Counted from the first letter of the stretch, positions 6,899 to 13,079 are shown. The stretch is DNA of 13,079 nt from Kiritimatiellia bacterium (GCA_016295275.1 JAEDLN010000044.1:1-13079); one strand, 5' to 3'. Notes: a model not told the origin generated them from the sequence alone. Translations and numbers: made by a program.

Positions 6899-6930
6899 GC
6901 TTTTTTGCTTGCACTCTTGCGAGTTGCCTT

Positions 6931-6989
6931 CCGGTTTCAGTTCCGGGTCCTTTCCGGATTCCTTGCATACCGTTCCCGGTTGAAACCGG
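6931..6989 (+). other. Competing hairpins in the rplI 3' region
   Basis: The sequence ccggtttca (6931-6939) is an exact inverted match of tgaaaccgg (6981-6989). The right arm can instead form a local hairpin, ccggt-tgaa-accgg, at 6976-6989. The two pairings exclude each other and lie just upstream of the intrinsic terminator. Attenuation is conceivable but unproven; it could equally be 3'-end structure that protects the messenger. Confidence 0.35.
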
Positions 6990-7006
6990 TGCGGGGGTGA
7001 CTCCTT

Positions 7007-7045
7007 GGCCGTGTTGCGTATTGCAGCACGGCCTCTCGTTTTTTT
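7007..7045 (+). terminator. Intrinsic terminator after rplI
   Basis: GGCCGTG at 7007-7013 pairs with CACGGCC at 7027-7033, and the stem continues inward through TTGC/GCAG with one G-T wobble to a 3-base loop, about 12 bp in all. Five bases later comes a run of seven T (7039-7045). This is a strong Rho-independent terminator and separates the ribosomal block from bglX. Confidence 0.85.
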
Positions 7046-7048
7046 CGA

Positions 7049-7077
7049 TTGTTCCCGAGCGGGCAATCCGATACAAT
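7049..7077 (+). promoter_or_regulatory. Sigma70-like promoter candidate for bglX
   Basis: TTGTTC at 7049-7054 and TACAAT at 7072-7077 are separated by exactly 17 bases and start right after the terminator T-run. The -10 matches consensus at five of six positions, the -35 at only three. It would start transcription about 40 bases before the bglX ATG. The position makes sense because bglX needs its own promoter beyond the terminator. Confidence 0.45.
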
Positions 7078-7125
7078 CAGCTTCATTCATCGTTCCCGTT
7101 TCAACTGCCTGCTTTTGTTTTTTCC

Positions 7126-9348
7126 ATGAAGAAGACTCCATCTGCCAAAAAGGCCTGCAAAAAGGTTGCAACACCCCTTTACAAGGATCCCAAACAACCC
7201 GTCGAAGCACGTGTCAAGGATTTGCTTCGCCGGATGACATTGGAAGAGAAAATCGATCAACTGACCCAGATGCCGATCGGGGGAGACATCAATCCGAACA
7301 ATCCGGGCGAATGGAGAAATTTCTCGCCGACGTACGGCTCGATTCTCTCGTACTGCGGCGGTACGAAAAAGCGCAATGAATTCCAGCGTCTTGCCGTTGA
7401 AACCACGCGTCTCGGCATTCCCATTATCTGGGGGTTTGATGTCATTCACGGCTGGCGTACGACATTTCCGGTTTCGCTTGCGCAGGCCGGTTCCTTCCGT
7501 CCGGCGCTTACGGAGAAGCTCTCTCGCATCTCGGCATTGGAGGCCTGGAACGACGGCGGCGTGAATTGGACTTTCTCGCCGATGGTCGAGGTTGCGCACG
7601 ATCCGCGCTGGGGTCGTGTCGTCGAGGGCTACGGCGAAGATCCGCTGACGGCGCAGGTCTTTACCAAGGCTGCGGTTTACGGCTATCAGGGCCGCAAAGC
7701 CGAGCAGCTGAAGACGCCCGGATACATTGCAGCCTGCCTCAAGCATTTTGTCGGATACTCCGCAAGCGAAGGCGGTCGCGATTACGCCTATACGGATATT
7801 TCCCGGCGTGCGCTTTGGGAATGGTATCTGCCGCCGTTCGAGGCCGGTGTAGCTGCCGGCGCCCGTACGCTCATGAGTTCCTTCAACGATATTACCGGCA
7901 CGCCGGCGGTCGCCAACTACTATACGCAGACCGAGGTGCTTCGCAACCGGTGGGGATTCGACGGTTTCATCGTGAGCGACTGGGGCTCCGTTTCCCAGCT
8001 CAAGGCACAGCGGTTTTCGTCCGATCCGGCGGAATCCGCGGCCGCTTCGGTCGTTGCCGGCAACGACATGTGCATGTCCGATGGCTATTACAAGAATCTG
8101 AAGGCTTTGGTCGAGGATGGCAAGCTGCCGGTAAAGGTCATCAACAAGGCGGTCGAACGCGTTCTTCGCGTCAAATTCCAGATCGGCCTTTTCGAGCATC
8201 CGTATGCGCCGGAAAAGACAAAGGAAGAGGTTTGCTGGCTTCCGGAGTATTTGCAGGCGGCTGTTGAAACGGCGCGCGAAACGATTGTTCTCTTGAAAAA
8301 CGAGAAGAACACGCTTCCGCTCAAGAGCCAGAAAGGAAAGCGGATCGCTCTCATCGGTCCGAACGGAGACAAGAGCCTTTGCCACATTGGCTGGTGGGCG
8401 GCTCTTGCGCGCGACGACGAAAAGCATGCGCCGAGCCTCCTGACAAAGGCCCGCGAGTTTTTCCCGGATTCCGAAATCGTTTTCGAGCCGGGTTGCCCCG
8501 AGCCGTTTCCGGCTTCCAATGCCGAGACGATCAAGAAGTTCGATCCGAACCAGCTTCCTGCCGCCGTCGAGGCCGCAAAGTCGGCGGATGTCATTTTGCT
8601 GGCGCTCGGCGAGCACGGTCACCAGTCCGGCGAATACCATTCCCGCCGCGATATCTGCCTGCCTCCGTTCCAGGACGAGTTGGTCGATGCGATTCGAAAA
8701 GCGGCCCCCGACAAGCCGATTATCGCGCTTGTGACGGCCGGCCGTCCGCTGGCGTTTCAAGAGGCCGCCAAGAAGGTGGATGCGATCCTCTACCTTTGGC
8801 AGAGCGGATACGGCGCTTCGCAGGCAACGATGGAAATCCTTACGGGAAAGGTCAATCCGTCCGCCAAGCTCGCGATGACCTTCCCGCGCACGGTCGGACA
8901 GATTCCGGTCTATGTCAATGCGCACCATCCGGCCCGTTTCGATCTCCACGATTACCAGGATTATCCCGAAGAGGACGGTCCTTGGTTCCCGTTCGGCTAC
9001 GGTCTTTCGTACACCACGTTCGAGTATGCGGAGCCGGTCGTGAAGAAGGGTGCCAATGGCACCTTCAAGGTCAAGGTTTCCGTTACCAATACCGGCAAAA
9101 AGGCCGGTGCGGAGACGATCATCTGGTATCTGCACGATCTGGAAGCCTACTACACGCAACCGGTCAAGCGGGTCGTATCGTTCGAAAAGATCGATCTTGA
9201 ACCAGGGGAAACGAAGGTCGTTTCGCTGACGCTTACGCCGGAAATGCTTTCGTATGTGAACGAGGACGGACAACGCCAGCTCGAGGAAGGAACGTTTGAA
9301 ATTTCCGCCTCCGAGAAGACCTCTGCGTCATTCACAGTCTCGCTCTAG
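7126..9348 (+). CDS. bglX: Glycoside hydrolase family 3 beta-glucosidase (BglX-like)
   Basis: This enzyme removes beta-linked glucose, or a related sugar, from the non-reducing end of oligosaccharides by a retaining mechanism. The 740-residue protein has a TIM-barrel domain (IPIIWGFDVIHGWRTTFP, PMVEVAHDPRWGRVVEGYGEDP, KHFVGYSASEGGRDY) with the nucleophile Asp285 in VSDWGS. The alpha/beta sandwich domain has the probable acid/base Glu503 in SGEYHSRRD. The FPFGYGLSYTTF segment and a fibronectin-III-like C-terminal domain follow. The N terminus is lysine-rich with no hydrophobic core, so unlike Escherichia coli BglX it lacks a signal peptide and is probably cytosolic. I chose ATG 7126; the frame stays open to 6877, but that stretch overlaps rplI and the terminator. 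The gene stands alone. Exact substrate is unknown. Confidence 0.93.
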   Translation: MKKTPSAKKACKKVATPLYKDPKQPVEARVKDLLRRMTLEEKIDQLTQMPIGGDINPNNPGEWRNFSPTYGSILSYCGGTKKRNEFQRLAVETTRLGIPIIWGFDVIHGWRTTFPVSLAQAGSFRPALTEKLSRISALEAWNDGGVNWTFSPMVEVAHDPRWGRVVEGYGEDPLTAQVFTKAAVYGYQGRKAEQLKTPGYIAACLKHFVGYSASEGGRDYAYTDISRRALWEWYLPPFEAGVAAGARTLMSSFNDITGTPAVANYYTQTEVLRNRWGFDGFIVSDWGSVSQLKAQRFSSDPAESAAASVVAGNDMCMSDGYYKNLKALVEDGKLPVKVINKAVERVLRVKFQIGLFEHPYAPEKTKEEVCWLPEYLQAAVETARETIVLLKNEKNTLPLKSQKGKRIALIGPNGDKSLCHIGWWAALARDDEKHAPSLLTKAREFFPDSEIVFEPGCPEPFPASNAETIKKFDPNQLPAAVEAAKSADVILLALGEHGHQSGEYHSRRDICLPPFQDELVDAIRKAAPDKPIIALVTAGRPLAFQEAAKKVDAILYLWQSGYGASQATMEILTGKVNPSAKLAMTFPRTVGQIPVYVNAHHPARFDLHDYQDYPEEDGPWFPFGYGLSYTTFEYAEPVVKKGANGTFKVKVSVTNTGKKAGAETIIWYLHDLEAYYTQPVKRVVSFEKIDLEPGETKVVSLTLTPEMLSYVNEDGQRQLEEGTFEISASEKTSASFTVSL

Positions 9349-9384
9349 TCCGGACGAGTTCTCCCGTTGGAGAAGTCGCGGCAA

Positions 9385-9426
9385 TAAAAAACGAACCGCA
9401 GTTTCGGGAATCCGAAGCTGCGGTTC
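9385..9426 (-). terminator. Terminator of the minus-strand SPFH operon, shared with convergent bglX
   Basis: GAACCGCAG (9393-9401) pairs with CTGCGGTTC (9418-9426). The stem continues through one wobble into TTCGG/CCGAA, giving about 15 bp and a GAAT loop. On the minus strand it is followed by a T-run (A-run at 9385-9390 on the given strand), so it best serves the operon arriving from the right. On the plus strand the following TTCGTTAC is a weaker U-tract, yet the long stem could still stop bglX transcripts. Confidence 0.75.
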
Positions 9427-9442
9427 TTCGTTACTGTCGGCG

Positions 9443-9489
9443 GCTCGAACGGGACGTTCGCCGAAAGCGCGGCGCGGCAAGGTTCGAGC
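9443..9489. other. 8-bp inverted repeat between the terminator and qmcA
   Basis: The arms gctcgaac (9443-9450) and gttcgagc (9482-9489) are exact inverted copies with a 31-base GC-rich spacer. They lie in the 3' untranslated part of the SPFH gene. No function can be assigned; the gap 9349-9511 otherwise contains only the terminator. Confidence 0.35.
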
Positions 9490-9511
9490 GGCGCGTGGCG
9501 CGGTGCTGCGG

Positions 9512-10465
9512 TTACGCTTTGGGCGTCGTGGAGGAAACGGCGGTCATCGCGGTCTTTACGAAGCCTGCGATATTCGCCAAGTCGGACGGAATGACGAGGG
9601 TATTGCCCTGTTTAGCGAGATTTCCGAATTCCTTGACGTAGGATTCGGCGACACGCAGATTCATTGCGGTTGCGGCGTCCGGATTGGCGCGAATGACATC
9701 TGCGACCATCCGGATGCTTTCAGCGGTTGCCTCGGCGACGAGGCGGATTTCCTGCGCTTTGGCTTCGGCGACGAGCCGGATTTCTTTGGCGCGACCTTCC
9801 GCTTCGTTGATCCGGCGAGTCTTTTCGCCTTCCGATTTCTCGATGGCCTCCTGCTTTTCGCCTTCGGCGCGGTTGATCCGCGACTGGCGTTCGCCTTCGG
9901 ATTCGGCGATGCTGGCGCGCTTCTCGCGTTCGGCGCGCATTTGCTTCTCCATGGCGTCCAAAACGGATTTCGGGGGCTCGATGGTGCGGATTTCGTAGCG
10001 TGTCACCTTCACACCCCAAGGATCGGACGCCTTGTCGAGCTCGGTACAAATGGCAGCATTGATGGAGGCGCGTTCGGAGAAAGCGGAGTCGAGATCGATT
10101 TTGCCGACTTCCGAGCGGAGCGTCGTTTGCGCAAGCTGCGTGCAGGCAAAGAGGTAGTTTTCGATGCCGTAGGAGGCGCGAACCGGATCGATGACCTGAA
10201 GGTAGAGAATGCCGTCGATGCCGACGGTAATGTTATCCCGCGTGACGCACTGTTGGGGAGGAACGTCGATGGCGACTTCCTTCAGGTCGTGCTTGTAGCG
10301 GACCTGATCCAGCAGCGGCAGGATGGGATGGAGTCCGGCATTCAAGGTGGCATGGTATTTGCCGACGCGCTCGACAATCCAGGCATTTTTCTGGGGGACG
10401 ATCTTAATGCAGGACAAAAAGGCGATTACGATCAGAATGACGATGAAAACAACAATTTGTAACAT
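9512..10465 (-). CDS. SPFH/stomatin-family membrane protein (QmcA-like)
   Basis: SPFH proteins form large membrane-anchored cages or microdomains that often associate with NfeD proteins and membrane proteases. The 317-residue product has one N-terminal membrane segment (about 3-20) and an SPFH domain (about 22-175) with IVPQKNAWIVERVGKYHATLNAGLH and the VRASYGIENY and QTTLRSEVGKIDLD stretches. Seven 11-residue units follow (180-256), with consensus close to GEKxxxIxxAE, and then a conserved C-terminal region (ATAMNLRVAESYVKEFG). I chose the ATG at 10465 because the membrane segment follows directly; the frame stays open into nfeD up to 10708. It is the last gene of the operon, 49 bases after nfeD. 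The arrangement resembles qmcA-ybbJ of Escherichia coli with order reversed. Confidence 0.92.
   Translation of the reverse strand: MLQIVVFIVILIVIAFLSCIKIVPQKNAWIVERVGKYHATLNAGLHPILPLLDQVRYKHDLKEVAIDVPPQQCVTRDNITVGIDGILYLQVIDPVRASYGIENYLFACTQLAQTTLRSEVGKIDLDSAFSERASINAAICTELDKASDPWGVKVTRYEIRTIEPPKSVLDAMEKQMRAEREKRASIAESEGERQSRINRAEGEKQEAIEKSEGEKTRRINEAEGRAKEIRLVAEAKAQEIRLVAEATAESIRMVADVIRANPDAATAMNLRVAESYVKEFGNLAKQGNTLVIPSDLANIAGFVKTAMTAVSSTTPKA
9698..9928 (-). repeat. Seven 11-codon repeats in the SPFH coiled coil
   Basis: Codons 180-256 of the SPFH gene divide without gaps into seven 11-residue units. Examples are GERQSRINRAE, GEKQEAIEKSE, GRAKEIRLVAE and AKAQEIRLVAE. The last units are also similar at DNA level with a 33-base period near 9720-9790. 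The hendecad spacing predicts a straight or right-handed coiled coil, as in related SPFH cage walls. Confidence 0.75.
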
Positions 10466-10514
10466 GGCAAGGAGGCTGGTTTGATGGGGTTTTGGATGAA
10501 AAACAATACGGTTA

Positions 10515-10955
10515 TTAGCGGACGATGAGCGTAAGATTGTCGCGCCGGACGATGACGACGGTTTCATTGACGTCATGCGGGCTGTCGGAAGCCGCCACCC
10601 AGCGTGAACCGCGAAAAAGGACGGCCCCTTTCCGATCGGGGGTAATCGCTTCCGTGACGACAACCTTTTCTCCCGCGACTTCATCGTCGTCCGGATTCTC
10701 CTTGGCATACTGAACTCTTCCTTGGAAGGTTTGGGGAATGAAGCGACGGATGCCGAGAATCAGGACGACAGCCAGAATGCCGAACAAAAGGAGGGAAAGA
10801 CTTGCGGAAAGCGATGGAATAAGAAGATGCAAGACGCCTACGATCAGCGCAGATACGCCGAAGAAGCAGATGATCAGACCCGGTATGAAGAATTCGGCGA
10901 TGATCATTACGATGCCGGCAATCAGCCATGTGGCAACAATCGGTGAAATATCCAT
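10515..10955 (-). CDS. NfeD-family membrane protein (YbbJ-like)
   Basis: NfeD proteins partner with SPFH proteins; the soluble C-terminal OB-fold domain is thought to contact the SPFH cage. The 146-residue protein has three hydrophobic segments (about 8-25, 28-46 and 50-72, with GIVMIIAEFFIPGLIICFFG at the core). A short basic stretch follows, then a C-terminal OB-like domain (about 95-146) with the family pattern of GEKVVVTEAITPDRKGAVLFRG and VIVRRDNLTLIV. It is the short form without the ClpP-like protease domain. I chose ATG 10955 because the upstream extension reaches into the previous gene. Two TAA stops occur in tandem at its end. It lies 43 bases after the carboxypeptidase-like gene and 49 bases before the SPFH gene, so they form one operon. 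Confidence 0.88.
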   Translation of the reverse strand: MDISPIVATWLIAGIVMIIAEFFIPGLIICFFGVSALIVGVLHLLIPSLSASLSLLLFGILAVVLILGIRRFIPQTFQGRVQYAKENPDDDEVAGEKVVVTEAITPDRKGAVLFRGSRWVAASDSPHDVNETVVIVRRDNLTLIVR

Positions 10956-10998
10956 GGTAGAGAGGAAATGATAGGGAAAAGTGGAGATAAACGGCAAA

Positions 10999-12075
10999 TC
11001 AAAAGTAAGCCGGGGCGGCAGGCGCCTGGGAAATCGGGACTTTTTCATCGATGATTTCCCGTCCCGAGTCTCTCAGGGTTTCAAACGTTCGCGAACCCCA
11101 AACGGAGAGGACGTATTGCTTTCCGTTTCGTTCGAAGGCGTAGATTCCGTAGGCACCGGCATGCGGAGACAAAACGGAAGTGGACCATAGCCCGATGCAA
11201 CCTGGCACATCGTTGCGGAGAAGGAGATTGGCGGTTCGAATCGATTTTGGTTTGCCGCCTTGCGGAACGGAAAGCGAGGTCGTCGTGGATTTTACCTTGA
11301 CGAGGGCGGCGACGATTTTGTTCTGCAGAAGCGCTTTGCCGAGAATCGCCATGTCGTATGCCGAAGTGAAGGCGCAATTCCGCTTCTTGTCGAGCGTCAT
11401 GCGACCGTCGAGTCCCGTGAAATCAAGAAAGACCGTATTGCGCATACCGAGCATTTTGGCCCGGCTGTTGAAGGCGGAAATGGCCTGCTCCTGCGTGCCG
11501 TACAGTTTTTCGGCGAGGGCCGCCGTGAGGTTGACGAACGGGCGGAGCGCGATGAGTTGCATGGCTTCACGTACCGTTGTGGCGGTTCCGGCCGGAAGGA
11601 TCAGATCGTTGGAGCCGGGAACATTGACGGCCGTTTGCGAGAGGATGATCGGCTCGTCCGGTTTGAGGACTCCGTTCTGGATTTGTTCTGCGGCCGTCAG
11701 CAAAACCATCAGCGCAATCGCATTGCCGGGGTATGTCTTTTCGTTTGCGTATTCCTGGTAGACCGTCTGGTTGCTCTTCGTATCCAGAAGGCAGCAAGAC
11801 CAATAGCCTTCCCCGTTGATGGTGCGAATGAGCGCATCGCCCGAGGGATTGACGCCGGCGCGAGCATTGGACCGAGCGGCGGCCTTCTTGTCTTTTTTCT
11901 TGTCTTTGCCGTTCTTTTTGTCGGCGACGAGAACAGGGCGTCCGTCCTCGTGCGTCCAAGCCGCAAATGTCGTTTCTTTTTCCTGACGGGAGGACGTCAT
12001 TTCGGCCGGTTGCGCGAAAGACGCAATCGCCAGAACGAAAAGAGAAAGAGCTGTCGGCAAAATATTCTGTGGCAT
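10999..12075 (-). CDS. Exported S11 D,D-carboxypeptidase-like pseudoenzyme
   Basis: The 358-residue protein follows the PBP5/DacA (peptidase S11) fold. Recognisable parts are a signal peptide (1 to about 22, LSLFVLAIASFAQP), a Lys-rich linker (50-70), a TAAEQIQNG...PDEPI block, NSRAKMLGMRNTVFLDFTGLDG (203-224), AYDMAILGKALL (239-250), TANLLLRND (281-289) and WGSRTFETLRDSGREI (326-341). All three active-site motifs are lost. SxxK aligns with A121-L-M-V124, SxN with P179-F-V181, and KTG with I294-G-L296. It therefore should not hydrolyse D-Ala-D-Ala and may bind peptidoglycan or a partner outside the membrane. The start at 12075 precedes the signal peptide; an ATG at 12123 is an alternative. 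It is the first gene of an operon with nfeD and the SPFH gene. Confidence 0.8.
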   Translation of the reverse strand: MPQNILPTALSLFVLAIASFAQPAEMTSSRQEKETTFAAWTHEDGRPVLVADKKNGKDKKKDKKAAARSNARAGVNPSGDALIRTINGEGYWSCCLLDTKSNQTVYQEYANEKTYPGNAIALMVLLTAAEQIQNGVLKPDEPIILSQTAVNVPGSNDLILPAGTATTVREAMQLIALRPFVNLTAALAEKLYGTQEQAISAFNSRAKMLGMRNTVFLDFTGLDGRMTLDKKRNCAFTSAYDMAILGKALLQNKIVAALVKVKSTTTSLSVPQGGKPKSIRTANLLLRNDVPGCIGLWSTSVLSPHAGAYGIYAFERNGKQYVLSVWGSRTFETLRDSGREIIDEKVPISQAPAAPAYF

Positions 12076-12121
12076 GACGAACACAAATCGGAAATAGGAT
12101 AAATGAGGTATCTTCGCATTC

Positions 12122-12150
12122 ATGATACCATAGTTCCGATTTCGAGAAAA
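12122..12150 (-). promoter_or_regulatory. Promoter candidate for the carboxypeptidase-like/NfeD/SPFH operon
   Basis: On the minus strand TTTTCT (12150-12145) and TATCAT (12127-12122) are 17 bases apart. The -10 matches consensus at five of six positions, the -35 at only three. Transcription would begin about 40 bases before the ATG at 12075, and the -10 would overlap the alternative ATG at 12123, favouring the later start. The evidence is weak. Confidence 0.3.
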
Positions 12151-12313
12151 GCGGATGGAAAGGAACACCCTTATTCCGGATTTTTTCGGGATAAATGATC
12201 CCAGGTTTTCAATTTCGCTTGAAAATACTGGCGAAAAATGATTTTTGCTTGCCAAAAAGAAAAGGAGGAACTTTTTTCCGGATTCCGCCATTATACAGAA
12301 GGGTCTGCCCCTT

Positions 12314-12541
12314 TTATACCAACGGCTGCGTCCAGGAGCCGGACGCGATCGCCTGGTCGAACCGCACCGCGCCCGCGGCAACGGCGTCAATCGCCGGCGA
12401 CGTGTCGCGCTCGTATCCGTAGCAGCCGAGATGGTCCGGCCGCAGGCTGTCCACGAGGACGACGCAGATGTCGGGCTGTCCAAGTGCAGTTCGAGCAAAA
12501 CAGGAAACACAAACAGCAATGATTGAAATTAGTGTTTTCAT
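12314..12541 (-). pseudogene. Sulfatase, truncated after the N-terminal segment
   Basis: The 75-residue product starts with a signal peptide (MKTLISIIAVCVSCFARTALG) and continues as the beginning of a sulfatase/alkaline-phosphatase-superfamily domain: VVLVDSLRPDHLGCYGYERD with the first metal-ligand Asp, TSPAIDAVAAGAVRFDQA, and SGSWTQP. A TAA follows immediately. Normal sulfatases continue for 400 or more residues and carry the formylglycine motif CxPSR or a serine counterpart, which is missing. No other minus-strand frame downstream restores sulfatase similarity, so this looks like a deletion remnant rather than a simple frameshift. A GAAGAGA run just before the ATG may be its old ribosome-binding site. 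An alternative in-frame ATG at 12565 adds 8 residues. The FGly-type activity is absent. Confidence 0.8.
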
Positions 12542-12598
12542 TCTCTTCACTTTGCGATGTTTCATTAACCCATCTTTAGGACAGGAAATCTCAAGGAG

Positions 12599-13006
12599 CT
12601 AATCAGTTTGCAAAAGGAATTGACGGATATGCTCTACAAGACAATACGAACGACGGAAAAGAACGGCAGAAATTGCGAGAAAAATAAAGATTTTCCAAAA
12701 TAACCTTTGTCTATCGGACATCTTTGTTTGAGGCAGCAAGGGATTCCCTTTTCTTAGAAAGGAATTGTCTAGATGCTTTTTGTCTTCCGAGATTAAAGAA
12801 AGAACAAATAATACCAAACCAACGGGAATTAGAAGTGGAGACAGATGAATTTCCCCAAAAGCCAGTAGAGTCAAAGGGGCGAGAAATACCCCCACAGCTA
12901 GAGCAATGTACCCAAATACTGCTGGATGTTGCCGTCGAAATCCGACAAACATCAATCCAAGTTGAAGTGCCATTGCACAAACAATAACAACGAGTTCTTT
13001 CATCAT
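12599..13006 (-). CDS. Hypothetical small membrane protein
   Basis: I do not recognise this 135-residue protein. It has four hydrophobic stretches likely to cross the membrane (about 4-23, 30-50, 55-72 and 103-117). A polar Lys/Asp/Asn-containing loop separates the third and fourth (73-102), and the tail is short and basic. That it is real is supported by the ATGATG start, which follows the stop of the upstream partial gene by a single base, a typical sign of translational coupling. The DNA is clearly more AT-rich than the housekeeping genes to the left, which fits recent acquisition or weak codon selection. A function cannot be given; a role with the upstream gene is likely but that gene lies mostly outside the window. 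Confidence 0.6.
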   Translation of the reverse strand: MMKELVVIVCAMALQLGLMFVGFRRQHPAVFGYIALAVGVFLAPLTLLAFGEIHLSPLLIPVGLVLFVLSLISEDKKHLDNSFLRKGNPLLPQTKMSDRQRLFWKIFIFLAISAVLFRRSYCLVEHIRQFLLQTD

Positions 13007-13007
13007 G

Positions 13008-13079
13008 TTAAAACTCCGGTTCCGTATACAGAAGGGTCTTGTCTAATCGGATTTTGGTAGACTGTTGGCTGTTCCTCGG
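13008..13079 (-). CDS. C-terminal end of a gene entering from the right edge (partial)
   Basis: The minus-strand frame is open from the window edge to a TAA at 13008-13010 and yields 23 residues ending STKIRLDKTLLYTEPEF. The stop sits one base before the ATG of the small membrane protein, suggesting that both belong to one operon. Too little is visible to identify a family. The frame could also be open by chance, since only 24 codons are seen. Confidence 0.4.
   Translation of the reverse strand, partial: PRNSQQSTKIRLDKTLLYTEPEF

Larger units (their letters stand above)
12292..13039. repeat. 15-bp direct repeat bracketing the right-end patch
   Basis: The sequence tatacagaagggtct occurs at 12292-12306 and again at 13025-13039, in the same orientation, 733 bases apart. 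The first copy lies 8 bases beyond the stop of the truncated sulfatase; the second lies inside the last codons of the partial gene at the right edge. Both copies fall in register with the minus-strand frame, reading Thr-Leu-Leu-Tyr. They may be junctions of a deletion or duplication, or chance. Confidence 0.5.

Noticed and set aside
7087..9273. Open frame of about 728 codons on the minus strand opposite bglX
   Set aside because: It mirrors bglX codon by codon; sense codons that would give antisense stops (TTA, CTA, TCA) are rare in this GC-biased gene. The translation resembles no family, whereas the sense strand encodes a clear GH3 enzyme.
12290..12318. Minus-strand promoter using the perfect TATAAT (12295-12290)
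   Set aside because: The hexamer at the right distance is TATAAA, not a -35 element, and the TATAAT overlaps the 15-bp direct repeat just after the sulfatase remnant, so it is more likely incidental.
12076..12519. N-terminal extension of the carboxypeptidase-like frame up to 12519
   Set aside because: The extra 148 residues run antisense through the sulfatase remnant and a promoter-like region, and they would bury the signal peptide.

Overview
The window is a compact, moderately GC-rich bacterial chromosome segment. It is dominated by housekeeping genes in the order queA, ispE, tRNA-Gln, prs, rplY (long CTC form), pth, rpsF, ssb, rpsR, rplI, all on the + strand. This order merges two arrangements I know. 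One is ispE/tRNA-Gln/prs/rplY/pth, as in pseudomonads. The other is ctc/pth/rpsF/rpsR/rplI beside ispE, as in chlamydiae. Together with the neighbouring sulfatase fragment and the weak or absent Shine-Dalgarno sites at many starts, this suggests a member of the PVC superphylum, perhaps Kiritimatiellota, Lentisphaerota or Verrucomicrobiota. That assignment is inference; no marker in the window fixes it.

Layout. Positions 1-754 hold no convincing gene. They contain a repeat-rich stretch with an exact 18-bp inverted repeat and short G+A-rich and TTCA-type repeats. Positions 755-6898 carry the tightly packed translation and precursor-metabolism block: queuosine tRNA modification, the isoprenoid kinase IspE, tRNA-Gln(UUG), PRPP synthetase, bL25, peptidyl-tRNA hydrolase, and bS6-SSB-bS18-bL9. 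The tRNA gene lies inside the 3' end of the ispE reading frame. A strong intrinsic terminator (7007-7045) closes this block. A promoter-like element follows it directly and leads to a monocistronic, apparently cytosolic GH3 beta-glucosidase (7126-9348).

From 9512 to the right edge every gene is on the minus strand. Read in the direction of transcription, 12075 down to 9512 is a compact three-gene operon. It encodes an exported protein with the D,D-carboxypeptidase (S11) fold that has lost all three catalytic motifs, then a small NfeD membrane protein, then an SPFH/QmcA-type protein with a long 11-residue-repeat coiled coil. A hairpin with its T-run on the minus strand (9385-9426) probably ends this operon and separates it from the convergent bglX. 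Upstream, 12314-13079 is more AT-rich. It contains a sulfatase cut off after about 75 residues, an unrecognised small membrane protein, and the last codons of a gene coupled to it that enters from beyond the window. A 15-bp direct repeat brackets this patch and may mark a rearrangement.

I see no CRISPR array, transposase, integrase, phage gene or recognisable defence system. The least ordinary content is the pseudo-carboxypeptidase/NfeD/SPFH operon, the nested tRNA gene and the rearranged right end.
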